From: an uncultured Flavobacteriales bacterium
GTDB lineage: Bacteria; Bacteroidota; Bacteroidia; Flavobacteriales; Flavobacteriaceae
Direction: 5' to 3'
Length of the DNA: 55,452 nucleotides
Assembly (NCBI GenBank): GCA_913058295.1
Contig: CAJXRD010000016.1
Span: 1-55,452 of the forward strand
Part shown: in pieces, positions 37,866-46,366 of the stretch
Numbering within the stretch: the first letter of the stretch is position 1
Layout: each line of letters opens with the position of its first letter
Translations under genes and position numbers: made by a program
Notes under the pieces: model-generated
Databases searched by the model: none
What the model saw: the letters and a program-made list of their open reading frames with translations, nothing else
Told to the model about the DNA's origin: nothing

Positions 37866-37904
37866 TTATCTTTTAATCACTTGTCTAATAATAATATTTT
37901 CAAT
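37866..37904 (-). pseudogene. Relic of a type IX sorting-tail 3' end
   Basis: Reading leftward, 37904-37866 encodes IENIIIRQVIKR then TAA, closely resembling the last residues of the M36 neighbours (SIIRQIIKL, AVIKRFVKR). It has no start and lies just beyond the stop of the TPR lipoprotein gene. I read it as the 3' stump of a deleted T9SS protein gene. The rest of 37648-37911 shows no gene. Confidence 0.45.
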
Positions 37905-37911
37905 ACAATTA

Positions 37912-39195
37912 TTATAAATCTCTTATTTTTTTGATATATATAGGTCCTAGCTCAAAAAAAGAATCTTGTAGTTCAGATTTTATTTCATCTACTTTATCTC
38001 TCCTTTTATTTTCCTTATAGATTAAGGCGGAAAAGTATAATGATTTTGGCTCGAATGTTTTGCCTTCCACAAAATTGAGTATGATTTCTAGTGCTTTAGA
38101 TTTATTACCTGCTTTCAATTGGGCATATGCAAGTAGTGAATATACTTCAGGTGTTTCCCTGTTTTTAATTTCTGCATTTGCAATTTCTAAGGCTTTTTCA
38201 GGATTTTCAGTTGCGTAAAATTCAATAAGCTGGTTGCTATACATTAAACCGTATTGACCATTATTAATGGAAGCGATAAAATCTTTTCTGTATTTTTCAG
38301 TATCTAAAGGTGTTTCATTAAATTCAGACAATTCAGCTTTCAATAAGTAATATTCTGGTGCAATATGATTGGTCATAACAGAATCTAAAATTCTAGAAGC
38401 TTCATCTAAGTTCTTCTCATAAGAATAGGTTATCCAGGCGATTTGTTTTTTAGCATAGGCATTATCTTCTTGTAACTTTAAAGATTCTATATACAAATCA
38501 TAAGATTCTTTAATTCTACCCGCATGACCATAATAATCCGCCAAATTGGTATTAGCCCAAATTTGCAAGGCTTTACTTTTTCGAGAATCCGCTATTTTTT
38601 TTGCATCTTCAAGATTTCGAATAGCTGCATCCAAATTACCATTATAGTCATTCCATTTTGCAAGCCTAATTAAATAGTTATAATCATTCGTGTTTTCTAA
38701 TTTCCCTAAAACCTTATTCGCTTTATCGTATTCTCCCAATTCCAAAAATACATCGAATAATAGCAATTGGGTTGCTCTTTTATTGGATATCCCCTTATAA
38801 CTTATCTCTAATATTTGCTTCGCCTCTTTAAAACGATGTTGTGAAATATAATTTTGTGCTAAAGACCTGGTATAAGCATCCTTACTAGTTGCTGAAACAC
38901 TAACAGCTTTCTTTAGTATTATCTCAGCGCTTATTAGATAACCTATATCTCCTGTAGTATCAAAAAGCAAGGTATAAGCATTCGCCAATGGTCCCAAGTC
39001 TCCTACTCCAGTAGAATCTGGTCTCAACCTTTTTGACCAAAATTCTTTTTCAAATAAAGCTCTGTCAAATGAGTTTTGATTAGATGAATACAAAAAGAGA
39101 TTGTAATCTTCTGGATTGGTTACTTGCTCAATTACCGTGTCATTATTACATGAAATAATTGTTACTATTAGAAATAGTATGAAAAAATGTTTCAT
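37912..39195 (-). CDS. TPR lipoprotein of the DUF4331-like unit
   Basis: 427 residues. The lipoprotein signal ends at VTIISCNND. The rest is TPR/Sel1-like helical repeats: AYTLLFDTTGDIGYLISAEI, AQNYISQHRFKEAKQILE, then FLELGEYDKANKVLGKLE and PEVYSLLAYAQLKAGNKSKA. No enzymatic motif. It follows the lipoprotein with the C-terminal DUF4331-like half after 51 bases and is the last gene of the unit. It may be a periplasmic or surface adaptor for the two upstream proteins; that is inference. Confidence 0.85.
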   Translation of the reverse strand: MKHFFILFLIVTIISCNNDTVIEQVTNPEDYNLFLYSSNQNSFDRALFEKEFWSKRLRPDSTGVGDLGPLANAYTLLFDTTGDIGYLISAEIILKKAVSVSATSKDAYTRSLAQNYISQHRFKEAKQILEISYKGISNKRATQLLLFDVFLELGEYDKANKVLGKLENTNDYNYLIRLAKWNDYNGNLDAAIRNLEDAKKIADSRKSKALQIWANTNLADYYGHAGRIKESYDLYIESLKLQEDNAYAKKQIAWITYSYEKNLDEASRILDSVMTNHIAPEYYLLKAELSEFNETPLDTEKYRKDFIASINNGQYGLMYSNQLIEFYATENPEKALEIANAEIKNRETPEVYSLLAYAQLKAGNKSKALEIILNFVEGKTFEPKSLYFSALIYKENKRRDKVDEIKSELQDSFFELGPIYIKKIRDL

Positions 39196-39246
39196 TTTGA
39201 TTAATTCAGGTATTCTTTCAAAACTTAGAAGGAAAAACAGTACAAA

Positions 39247-39975
39247 TTATTCTTCTAGAAGTGGCACTTCTAAATAAGGAAATGGCAATGTAAAATCTCT
39301 ATTTCCAGCATCAACTCCATCTGTAGTTAATTGTGGTGTGCCATTATTACCATCTAAACGAGTACCATCTGCACCACCAAACATTAACATTAATGAAACA
39401 TCTACTACATCGTCTGATAATGACCTCCCTGTAAAAACCAATCCCGAACTAGAGTCATAATAGGTAGTTGGTCCTTCTGGCGCTACTTGCAAAGCATCGT
39501 AATATGCCACAATCGAAGTATAGGTTTCCAAATTCCATTCTAGAATGTTTGCTTCATAATTAAATGTTTCCGGTTCTATGTCTAGCGCCAAAGCATAAAC
39601 ATCATAATAATTTTCTAATACCGCTTCAAATACGGGTTGAAAGTTATTTGATTCATTATTTCTATTTGAAGTTGCAATAATATTATATTCATTTTTAAGC
39701 GTATTCGTTCCACTAAAAAAGGTGTTAATTGTTGGTCTTCCCACAACATCTTCTTGTACAAAAACACCATCAAAATTAACATCATCTTCTTCACAGGGAG
39801 GACAAACATTCCCGCCACAATCTATACCCTCTTCATCACCATTTTGAATACCATCTTCACAAGTTCCATCTTGCTCTATAACATTGTCATTAAAATCCTC
39901 GTCGATACCACATTGAACAAATAACAAGGAAGCAAAAATTAATATGGAAACTATTTTTAATTTATATGTAGTCAT
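39247..39975 (-). CDS. Lipoprotein with cysteine-rich segment and C-terminal DUF4331-like half
   Basis: 242 residues. Lipobox LLFVQC (Cys22). Residues about 38-61 form the flavobacterial motif CEDGIQNGDEEGIDCGGN ending CPPC, with spaced cysteines. The remainder, beginning EDVVGRPTINTFFSG and ending with GRSLSDDVVDVSLMLMFGG then DGVDAGNRDFTLPFPYL, resembles the C-terminal half of single-chain DUF4331 proteins. The preceding gene (24-base gap) resembles the N-terminal half, so the two may pair to complete one fold. Biochemical function of DUF4331 is unknown. Confidence 0.75.
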   Translation of the reverse strand: MTTYKLKIVSILIFASLLFVQCGIDEDFNDNVIEQDGTCEDGIQNGDEEGIDCGGNVCPPCEEDDVNFDGVFVQEDVVGRPTINTFFSGTNTLKNEYNIIATSNRNNESNNFQPVFEAVLENYYDVYALALDIEPETFNYEANILEWNLETYTSIVAYYDALQVAPEGPTTYYDSSSGLVFTGRSLSDDVVDVSLMLMFGGADGTRLDGNNGTPQLTTDGVDAGNRDFTLPFPYLEVPLLEE

Positions 39976-39999
39976 TTTATTATTTTTAATATGGAACTC

Positions 40000-40713
40000 T
40001 TAATTCTTTCTTTTTGCTGAAACCCAAACATTATATGCAGGCGGCAAATTAGTTATATCTCCTTCTGAACCTAATATATGTGCAGGAGCATTCCCTAACA
40101 TCGAATTTGGAACCTCAATCACAATAGCCAATGTATTTAACTCTTCAAAGAAATCTTCAGACTCCTCTGAAGGATAAAAGCCATCTGGTGCTGCAGCACC
40201 GGAAGCTATATCGTTATATCTATTATAATCGAAATAAAAAGCATCTCTTCTAGGTCCTGCAAAAAAGGTCATCCCATTTTCATTTTTAGTAAATGTTTCT
40301 TCTATTGTTGAGATTCTAACAAGATGATGCTCTGCAGATGTTAAAATTACACTTTCAATTCCTACTTCATTTGGAGTGGCAGGTCCGAAAAAATGAATAG
40401 TATCCCCTCGTTTTATAGCCTGAATTACTAGATCTTCTACAAAGTCACCAGTATTATCTATATTAAACTCTATCAATACATCTTCATCAAAAGTTGCATT
40501 TTCAGTAGCAATACCTGGAGGTAAGTTACCTTGTAATGTTGCTATAAAAACAGTATTATCAGGGTTGTCTCCTTCAAATGCGTATAAATCTGCAATATCT
40601 GCAGAAGTCCCTTCAACATTTGGCGCATCAATATGGTCTGAGGAAATTAAAAATACAGAAAGAAGTAATAGACTAATTCCGCCTATTGCCGCAAATATTT
40701 TTGTTTTATTCAT
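40000..40713 (-). CDS. DUF4331-family protein (N-terminal half of fold)
   Basis: 237 residues with an N-terminal membrane/signal segment (KIFAAIGGISLLLLSVFLIS). It then reads SSDHIDAPNVEGTSADIADLY and FEGDNPDNTVFIATLQGNLP, the characteristic opening of DUF4331, and stops after NVWVSAKRKN, about where longer family members continue into a second half. It is the first gene of a leftward unit and diverges from the LETM1-related gene, with 114 A/T-rich bases between. Secretion is likely; the function of the family is not known. Confidence 0.85.
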   Translation of the reverse strand: MNKTKIFAAIGGISLLLLSVFLISSDHIDAPNVEGTSADIADLYAFEGDNPDNTVFIATLQGNLPPGIATENATFDEDVLIEFNIDNTGDFVEDLVIQAIKRGDTIHFFGPATPNEVGIESVILTSAEHHLVRISTIEETFTKNENGMTFFAGPRRDAFYFDYNRYNDIASGAAAPDGFYPSEESEDFFEELNTLAIVIEVPNSMLGNAPAHILGSEGDITNLPPAYNVWVSAKRKN

Positions 40714-40827
40714 AGTTTCTCACTTAATTATTTAAATTTACTTTCAAAATCTTTAATTCTAAAAGTAAATAACCTACTTTATTATTTTTTATTTAATGAA
40801 ATTCAAAATTAATAAAAATTAATTTAT

Positions 40828-42051
40828 ATGAACCCCTCTGCTACTGGCTGGATTCCCAAACTTTTAACTTTAGTTGAAAAACAACAAATTTTAGAGGTTG
40901 CTACAAATGAATTTATATTTTATAAAAAGTTAAGAAACGTTGGATTTATCTACGGAATATCTACTGAAACTCTATTAAATAAGCCACTAAGTAAGTTAAC
41001 TTTTACAACGGATGAATATACTAAAATCAATCTTTTCCACACCTTACTTTTCATCTTTTTTATTAAATACCCTGAAGCTAAAACAAATGCAGCTATAGAG
41101 CAAATTATAGAATTTTATGAAGCTATAGATAAAGGCAAAACAAGTTTTATAAAAAAACTCTCTTTATCTAATTCACCAACAGATAATTTAGAGCGAATTA
41201 TATCTGCAAGATTACAAGAATCCAATACCATTTCGAAAGAGAAACCTGCCTCTACACTAACTTATTCATTGTTATTTATAGATGTTCTTGCTTTTAAAAA
41301 GTATTTAAAGAATCCATATCACCTTAAAGTTTACACTGAAAAGTTAGAAAGTGACCTCATCAATTTTTGTTTTTTAGCCTTAAAATCAAAAAGTGAAAAG
41401 GAAAAATTTGATCATAAAATTATCGAATTATTAGAATCATCCTCTGCATACCTTACTATAAACAACCATCAATCCTATTTTAATTCTTTAGAAGATATTG
41501 TTATTGAAAACAATTATGGTGCCTTAGAAAAAGAATATCTATTCGATTTGTGTTGTTTAGCATTATGGGATGATAAAAAAATAGATCCTTCAGAGTTTCA
41601 ATTTTTAAAACAATTGGCTCAAATATTTAATTATTCAGAAAGTGATATTGAGAATACTTTAGAACACATTAAGAGGTTTTCCGAAGAAAATTCTAAAATT
41701 TTAAAATTATTCAATTATTCTAATCACATTCAGCAGTTTTACAAAAACTCTACAGCTACAGTTAAACTTCTTATTTTACGCAATAAAAATCGCCTTATAA
41801 AAGAATTGGAAGAAAGTGGTGAACTTGTAAAGTTATTAGGATATTCTTCTGTTAGAGAACTTACAACCGAAGAAAAAGATAAAGTAAAAGAGCAACTTTT
41901 AGATATTTGCAAAACGATTCCATCCTTGACTATTTTCTTAATTCCTGGAGGAAGTTTACTACTCCCACTCTTGGTAAAATACATTCCTAGTTTATTGCCA
42001 TCCGCATTTCAAGAAAATAGAATTGAAAATAAAAAAGACTCCAATAGCTAA
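40828..42051 (+). CDS. LETM1-related protein (biofilm-associated type of flavobacteria)
   Basis: 407 residues, starting MNPSATGWIPKLLTLVEKQ. Most of it is helical. A TerB-like or acid-helical segment (FDLCCLALWDDKKIDPSEFQFL) is in the middle, and the C-terminus has the LETM1-like block with KEQLLDICKTIPSLTIFLIPG followed by SLLLPLLVKYIPSLLPSAF. Mitochondrial LETM1 is linked to cation exchange and translation; bacterial relatives are poorly understood and some were found through biofilm phenotypes. The C-terminal hydrophobic stretch could be a membrane anchor. It stands alone between divergent and downstream genes. Confidence 0.85.
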   Translation: MNPSATGWIPKLLTLVEKQQILEVATNEFIFYKKLRNVGFIYGISTETLLNKPLSKLTFTTDEYTKINLFHTLLFIFFIKYPEAKTNAAIEQIIEFYEAIDKGKTSFIKKLSLSNSPTDNLERIISARLQESNTISKEKPASTLTYSLLFIDVLAFKKYLKNPYHLKVYTEKLESDLINFCFLALKSKSEKEKFDHKIIELLESSSAYLTINNHQSYFNSLEDIVIENNYGALEKEYLFDLCCLALWDDKKIDPSEFQFLKQLAQIFNYSESDIENTLEHIKRFSEENSKILKLFNYSNHIQQFYKNSTATVKLLILRNKNRLIKELEESGELVKLLGYSSVRELTTEEKDKVKEQLLDICKTIPSLTIFLIPGGSLLLPLLVKYIPSLLPSAFQENRIENKKDSNS

Positions 42052-42099
42052 TTTACTCAACAATAGGCGACTAAATAGTCCTTTAAGAAAGTTTTTACT

Positions 42100-42107
42100 T
42101 ATCTTTG
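42100..42107 (+). promoter_or_regulatory. Promoter -7 element (TATCTTTG) of the di-haem peroxidase gene
   Basis: Exact TAnnTTTG match 47 bases before the start codon. Confidence 0.55.
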
Positions 42108-42153
42108 CTTTCTTCCTAAGAAGATAAAAATTATTACCCAAAATAATTATAAT

Positions 42154-43362
42154 ATGACCTTTCAAAAATCGCTTTCAATTTTATGTTTGACTTTCTTATT
42201 CATAGCTTGTAATAGTGATGATAATAGCGAAATTGCTGGCGACGATTATAGTGATATTTATAATTTACCTAATACTCCTTATAACTATAGCGATATAAAT
42301 TTTCCAGATACTTTTACAGACTATGTAATTGGTTTTGATAATACTCCCACAGACAATCCAATAACAGATGATGGTGTCACTTTAGGTAGAGTTTTATTTT
42401 ACGATGTAAACATGTCTGCAAACAATACTGTTTCTTGTGCCAGCTGCCATATACAAGAATTTGGTTTTTCAGATAATAAAATAAAAAGTGAAGGGTTTGA
42501 AGGAGGACATACTTTCAGAAATTCTATGGGATTTGCAAATGCAGGGTTTTATGGAGCTGAAAGCTTTTTTTGGGATCATAGAGCCGAAACATTAGAAGTT
42601 CAAGTTTTAATGCCTTTACAAGATGAGGTTGAAATGGGGATGACTTTAGAAGGCTTAGAAACAAAATTAAACGCATTAGATTATTATAATCCTTTATTCG
42701 AAAACGTTTTTGGAAGCACACAAATAACAAGTGATAAAATATCTAAGGCATTAGCTCAATTTGTACGTTCTATTTATTCTTTTAATACTAGGTATGATGA
42801 AGGTATAGAGGCTACAAATAATATATTTATGGATTTCCCGAATTTTACTGCGGAAGAAAATATTGGGAAAGATATTTTTAATGGGAAACTAACACCGGGA
42901 GCTATAGGTACTTGTGCTACTTGTCATTTGCCAAATACTAGTCCATTAATTTTTGAACTTCCTTTACCAGATGGAGCAAATCAAGTAGTATTTAGTGGTG
43001 CTGAACCAGACAATATTGGACTTGATATAGATGATAACGTAGAAGACAATGGATATGGCACTTTTCTTGGAGTTTCTTCATTTAATGGTCATTTTAAAAC
43101 TCCTTCCCTAAGAAATATTGAAGTTACTGGGCCATATATGCATGATGGTAGATTGGAAACTCTAGAAGATGTTGTGGAACACTATAGTACCGAAGTATTA
43201 GCACACCCATACCTCTCTGCTCACATGAAAGATGGTAATGGAGATCCCCGTCATTTAGATTTAACTCCGGAAGAGTCTGATGCTTTAGTAGCTTTTATGA
43301 AAACACTTACTGATCATGAATTGAATACTGACATAAAGTATTCTAATCCATTTTTAGATTAG
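42154..43362 (+). CDS. Di-haem cytochrome-c peroxidase (MauG/CcpA-like) lipoprotein
   Basis: 402 residues. Lipobox at Cys19 (LTFLFIACNSDD). Two c-type haem sites are present: CASCH at 95-99 and CATCH at 254-258. Other features of the family are LGRVLFYDVNMSANNTVSC, FFWDHRAETLEVQVLMPL and the C-terminal TPSLRNIEVTGPYMHDGRLETLEDVVEHY, which probably supplies a distal ligand. The protein reduces hydrogen peroxide or oxidises a partner at the periplasmic face. The distance to the convergent VOC gene is only 6 bases, so the transcripts must overlap. Confidence 0.93.
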   Translation: MTFQKSLSILCLTFLFIACNSDDNSEIAGDDYSDIYNLPNTPYNYSDINFPDTFTDYVIGFDNTPTDNPITDDGVTLGRVLFYDVNMSANNTVSCASCHIQEFGFSDNKIKSEGFEGGHTFRNSMGFANAGFYGAESFFWDHRAETLEVQVLMPLQDEVEMGMTLEGLETKLNALDYYNPLFENVFGSTQITSDKISKALAQFVRSIYSFNTRYDEGIEATNNIFMDFPNFTAEENIGKDIFNGKLTPGAIGTCATCHLPNTSPLIFELPLPDGANQVVFSGAEPDNIGLDIDDNVEDNGYGTFLGVSSFNGHFKTPSLRNIEVTGPYMHDGRLETLEDVVEHYSTEVLAHPYLSAHMKDGNGDPRHLDLTPEESDALVAFMKTLTDHELNTDIKYSNPFLD

Positions 43363-43368
43363 AAAATA

Positions 43369-44430
43369 CTATTTCACACGTTTAAATCGAAACATTTTAA
43401 GCATCCAATTAGGTAATGGATGATTTCCTCGCTTTCTAAAATCGATATACCAACCAATTTTTTTAACCAAAGGGATCTTATGTGTTTCCACAAACTCGAT
43501 TAAAGTTCCTTCTGGAGCTTGAATGTATGAGAAGTTTCCAGCAGCATCTCCCATGTCAAAAGTATCCATTGCCCGAGCACTATCTACTGTAAACGGATGA
43601 CCTAAAGATTTCGATTTATCTCTAAATGTATCCATCCCATTAATATCGAAACATAAATGAATAAACCCAGGATCTCCCCAAATTCTATCTTTATAAATAT
43701 CTTTGGGTTCTCTATCTAAGACCTGAACCAACTCGATTACTGATTCCCCAAAAAACGGACTAAAAGCACCTTGCTTAGTATCTGAATGTTTTAACAATAC
43801 TCTTCTAAATTCTTTGTCACCACCTGGAATACCATTAAAATCATCGAAAGTTCCAGTTTGATCATATACTATTTCATCATACTCAAGGATTTCTTGATAC
43901 ACTTTTAAACTCTCCTCCATGTTTTCAACTCCGATAACTGTACCTAGTACTCCTCCATTAACCGATTTTTCTTTTCTAAAAACATCTTCATTATTCTTTA
44001 CCTCCCAAATATTCCCATAGATATCTTTTAAATAAAAATGTTTATTTCCCACAGGATCCATATGAATTTTAGTCAATAAATCAAGCCCCGATTCTTGGTA
44101 TCTATTATAAGCAACTTCCACATCATCGGTTTTAATTTTTCCGATATTGATACCCAAGTCGCCTAGTTGTATTTCAAATTTAATAGCTTCAGGTTCTTTT
44201 CCTGTATGTTGCCAAATTTCGAAACCTCCACCACCTCTCATATTCAATGCTAAAACAGCATATCTAGCTCTTGGTTTACCATCTGTATGTGCTAACATAA
44301 GTTCTGCTACAGCTTCTTCTTCGAACATTAAAATATCCATAGAAAAATGTTCCCGGTACCATTTCCAAGCTTCTTCTACATTGGTTACACCAATTCCTAA
44401 TTGCTGAATTCCATTTATTTTTGCTGACAT
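43369..44430 (-). CDS. Double VOC-domain protein
   Basis: 353 residues with two VOC units. The first spans about 1-148 (GIQQLGIGVTNVEEAWKWY to LKDIYGNIWEV), the second about 158-335 (GGVLGTVIGVENMEESLKVY to APEGTLIEFVETH). Histidine and glutamate positions in both suggest a possible metal site, e.g. the IHL in FIHLCFDINGM. The arrangement resembles tandem-domain dioxygenase/glyoxalase-like proteins, but the substrate is not apparent. It starts 18 bases after the stop of the SDR gene, indicating one transcription unit. Confidence 0.88.
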   Translation of the reverse strand: MSAKINGIQQLGIGVTNVEEAWKWYREHFSMDILMFEEEAVAELMLAHTDGKPRARYAVLALNMRGGGGFEIWQHTGKEPEAIKFEIQLGDLGINIGKIKTDDVEVAYNRYQESGLDLLTKIHMDPVGNKHFYLKDIYGNIWEVKNNEDVFRKEKSVNGGVLGTVIGVENMEESLKVYQEILEYDEIVYDQTGTFDDFNGIPGGDKEFRRVLLKHSDTKQGAFSPFFGESVIELVQVLDREPKDIYKDRIWGDPGFIHLCFDINGMDTFRDKSKSLGHPFTVDSARAMDTFDMGDAAGNFSYIQAPEGTLIEFVETHKIPLVKKIGWYIDFRKRGNHPLPNWMLKMFRFKRVK

Positions 44431-44448
44431 TATTCTCTTTTAATTCAA

Positions 44449-45243
44449 TTATAAAGGTTTTACCCTAGATGATAAATAATAATATAAACTTGGCACAAAC
44501 CTACGTATGTGTATCATCAATAACTCCTTTCCTCCTACTAATATTTCTTTTTTCTCTTTTTTTAATTTTTTGCAAATAACAATCGCAGCTTTTTCAGTAG
44601 ACATTCCAGACTCTAATCCTGCATCCATTTTAGAATGACTATTGCCTTCTTTATCTAAAGCATGTAATGAAAAATTAGTATTTATACGACCTGGGATAAT
44701 CATAGAAACTCGAATATTATTTTTTACATTTTCTGCTCTTAAACTTTCAAAAAAGCCATGTAATGCTTGTTTTGAAGCTGAATATGAAGAACGGTATGGA
44801 AACCCAAATTTACCAACAATACTAGTAGTAACCGCAATTTGTCCTCCTCCATTACTAATCATATGGGGCAATATCGCCTTAGTAAGAGCTATGGTTCCAA
44901 AATAATTGACTTCAAATATTTTTCTATCTACAAATAAAGGGGTTTCATGAACAAAAGAACGTTGGCTTAGTCCACCAAAATGATATAAGCAATCCACTTT
45001 GGTTTCATTTTCTAATACATCTTTAGCAGCTTGTTCTATTTCCTTTTCAATACCCAAATCGAAAGGTACAATATGTGTAGTACTACCATTCTCTTTACAA
45101 ACAGAGGCAACTTCTTGCAATAATTCTTTCTTTCTTCCAGAAAGAATTAAGTGAACACTTTTTTTAGATAGTGCTATTGCTACCGCTTTTCCAATTCCTG
45201 ATGAAGCTCCGGTAATCCATATTGTCTTTCCCGTAAATTTCAT
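44449..45243 (-). CDS. SDR-family oxidoreductase
   Basis: 264 residues, classical SDR: the cofactor motif WITGASSGIGKAVA at the N-terminus and the catalytic Ser (TTSIVGKFG), Tyr and Lys in YSASKQALHG. In place of the usual NNAG motif it has HFGG in CLYHFGGLSQRSF, resembling the DHRS7 branch. A C-terminal hydrophobic stretch with PSLYYYLSSRV may contact the membrane. It reduces or oxidises an unknown carbonyl or alcohol. It is the first gene of a two-gene unit with the double VOC gene. Confidence 0.92.
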   Translation of the reverse strand: MKFTGKTIWITGASSGIGKAVAIALSKKSVHLILSGRKKELLQEVASVCKENGSTTHIVPFDLGIEKEIEQAAKDVLENETKVDCLYHFGGLSQRSFVHETPLFVDRKIFEVNYFGTIALTKAILPHMISNGGGQIAVTTSIVGKFGFPYRSSYSASKQALHGFFESLRAENVKNNIRVSMIIPGRINTNFSLHALDKEGNSHSKMDAGLESGMSTEKAAIVICKKLKKEKKEILVGGKELLMIHIRRFVPSLYYYLSSRVKPL

Positions 45244-45369
45244 ATCATTTATTTTTCAGAAGGTGACGAAGATAATTCATAATCTAAGGGAAAAAAAGTT
45301 TTCTAATTAAGATTCATAAAAATATTTGATTTCAAAAAAAAATCAAAATTAAAGTGTTTCTAGATAATG

Positions 45370-45377
45370 TATCTTTA
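45370..45377 (+). promoter_or_regulatory. Promoter -7-like element (TATCTTTA) of the NTF2-like gene
   Basis: One mismatch to TAnnTTTG, 20 bases before the start codon. Confidence 0.4.
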
Positions 45378-45397
45378 TATTTTTAAACAAAACAAAC

Positions 45398-45865
45398 ATG
45401 CAAAACCTAATTGAAAAATTTTATATCGCATTTAATGACTTAGATGCAGAAACTATGGTTTCTTGTTATCACACAGATATTGTTTTTAAGGACCCTGCTT
45501 TTGGCACTTTACAAGGGATACAGGCAAAAAACATGTGGCGAATGCTTTGTGAAAATCAAAAAGGAAAAAACTTTAAAGTAGTTTCTACAAATTTGGAATG
45601 CAATGATGAAAAAGGGACTGCCCATTGGGAAGCATTTTATACTTTTAGTAAAACTGGTAGAAAAGTTCATAATTGTATTGATGCAGAATTTATATTTAAA
45701 GACGGTAAGATTATCCAGCATATAGATCATTTTAATATTCATAAATGGGCGAAACAAGCTCTAGGATTTAAAGGGCTTCTAATAGGTAATACTAACTTTT
45801 TTAAAACTAAATTACAAGTACAAACCCATCAACTTCTTTCTAAATTTGAAAACAGAACAAAATAA
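45398..45865 (+). CDS. NTF2-like (SnoaL-type) protein
   Basis: 155 residues. The cone-shaped NTF2/SnoaL fold is indicated by LIEKFYIAFNDLDAETMVSC, YHTDIVFKDPAFG, then HWEAFYTFSKTGRKVHNCID and FKDGKIIQHIDHFN. Such domains act as isomerases, cyclases or ligand carriers, and many have no known activity. It is divergent from the SDR gene, which could supply a related substrate, but no catalytic set is clear. A separate -7 element suggests its own transcription. Confidence 0.85.
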   Translation: MQNLIEKFYIAFNDLDAETMVSCYHTDIVFKDPAFGTLQGIQAKNMWRMLCENQKGKNFKVVSTNLECNDEKGTAHWEAFYTFSKTGRKVHNCIDAEFIFKDGKIIQHIDHFNIHKWAKQALGFKGLLIGNTNFFKTKLQVQTHQLLSKFENRTK

Positions 45866-45881
45866 CAATTTCAATTTTTAG

Positions 45882-45889
45882 TAACTTTG
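45882..45889 (+). promoter_or_regulatory. Promoter -7 element (TAACTTTG) of the small membrane protein gene
   Basis: Exact TAnnTTTG match 34 bases before the start codon. Confidence 0.5.
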
Positions 45890-45923
45890 ACATTATATAA
45901 AAGTCTACAATAAGAAAAGTAAT

Positions 45924-46346
45924 ATGACTAAAGAACATAAAACAGAAACTCAAGAAAGTCAAGAACCAAAATCAAATACCTTAAAAGGTATTCTGTTTTC
46001 TGTATTAGAATATATTGTTTCTATTGTAAAGCTCCCCTTTAAAGTTTTTGCAAATTTTTTTACTAAAGAAATTATTAAAGCAATAAAAAAGGATATTAAA
46101 ACCTATGTTTTTTTAACCCTGGTGCTATTCTGCATGGCAATCCTAGCTTCATTTATTTGGTTATTTATAGCTGTTGCTGTGGGGATTTATTTTTATGAAT
46201 TAGGAAATACGATGCTAATATCTATTGGATATTCTTTACTATTCCAATTGATTAGCATGATGGTACTAGCTTTTATTCTTTATTTTACATCAAAAAAGTT
46301 AAGATCCCTAAAACTAATTAAAAGTATCCTCTCTTTTGAAAAGTAA
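45924..46346 (+). CDS. Small membrane protein of unknown function
   Basis: 140 residues: a polar, Lys/Glu-rich N-terminus, a short amphipathic region (ILFSVLEYIVSIVKLPFKVF) and two strong membrane helices (about 72-98 and 103-125), ending with a basic tail. The organisation resembles the holin-X/phage-holin-like envelope proteins found in many bacteria, but similarity is too weak to name. It is followed by a convergent gene after 20 bases. Confidence 0.75.
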   Translation: MTKEHKTETQESQEPKSNTLKGILFSVLEYIVSIVKLPFKVFANFFTKEIIKAIKKDIKTYVFLTLVLFCMAILASFIWLFIAVAVGIYFYELGNTMLISIGYSLLFQLISMMVLAFILYFTSKKLRSLKLIKSILSFEK

Positions 46347-46366
46347 ATTTTTGAAACCAATAAAGC

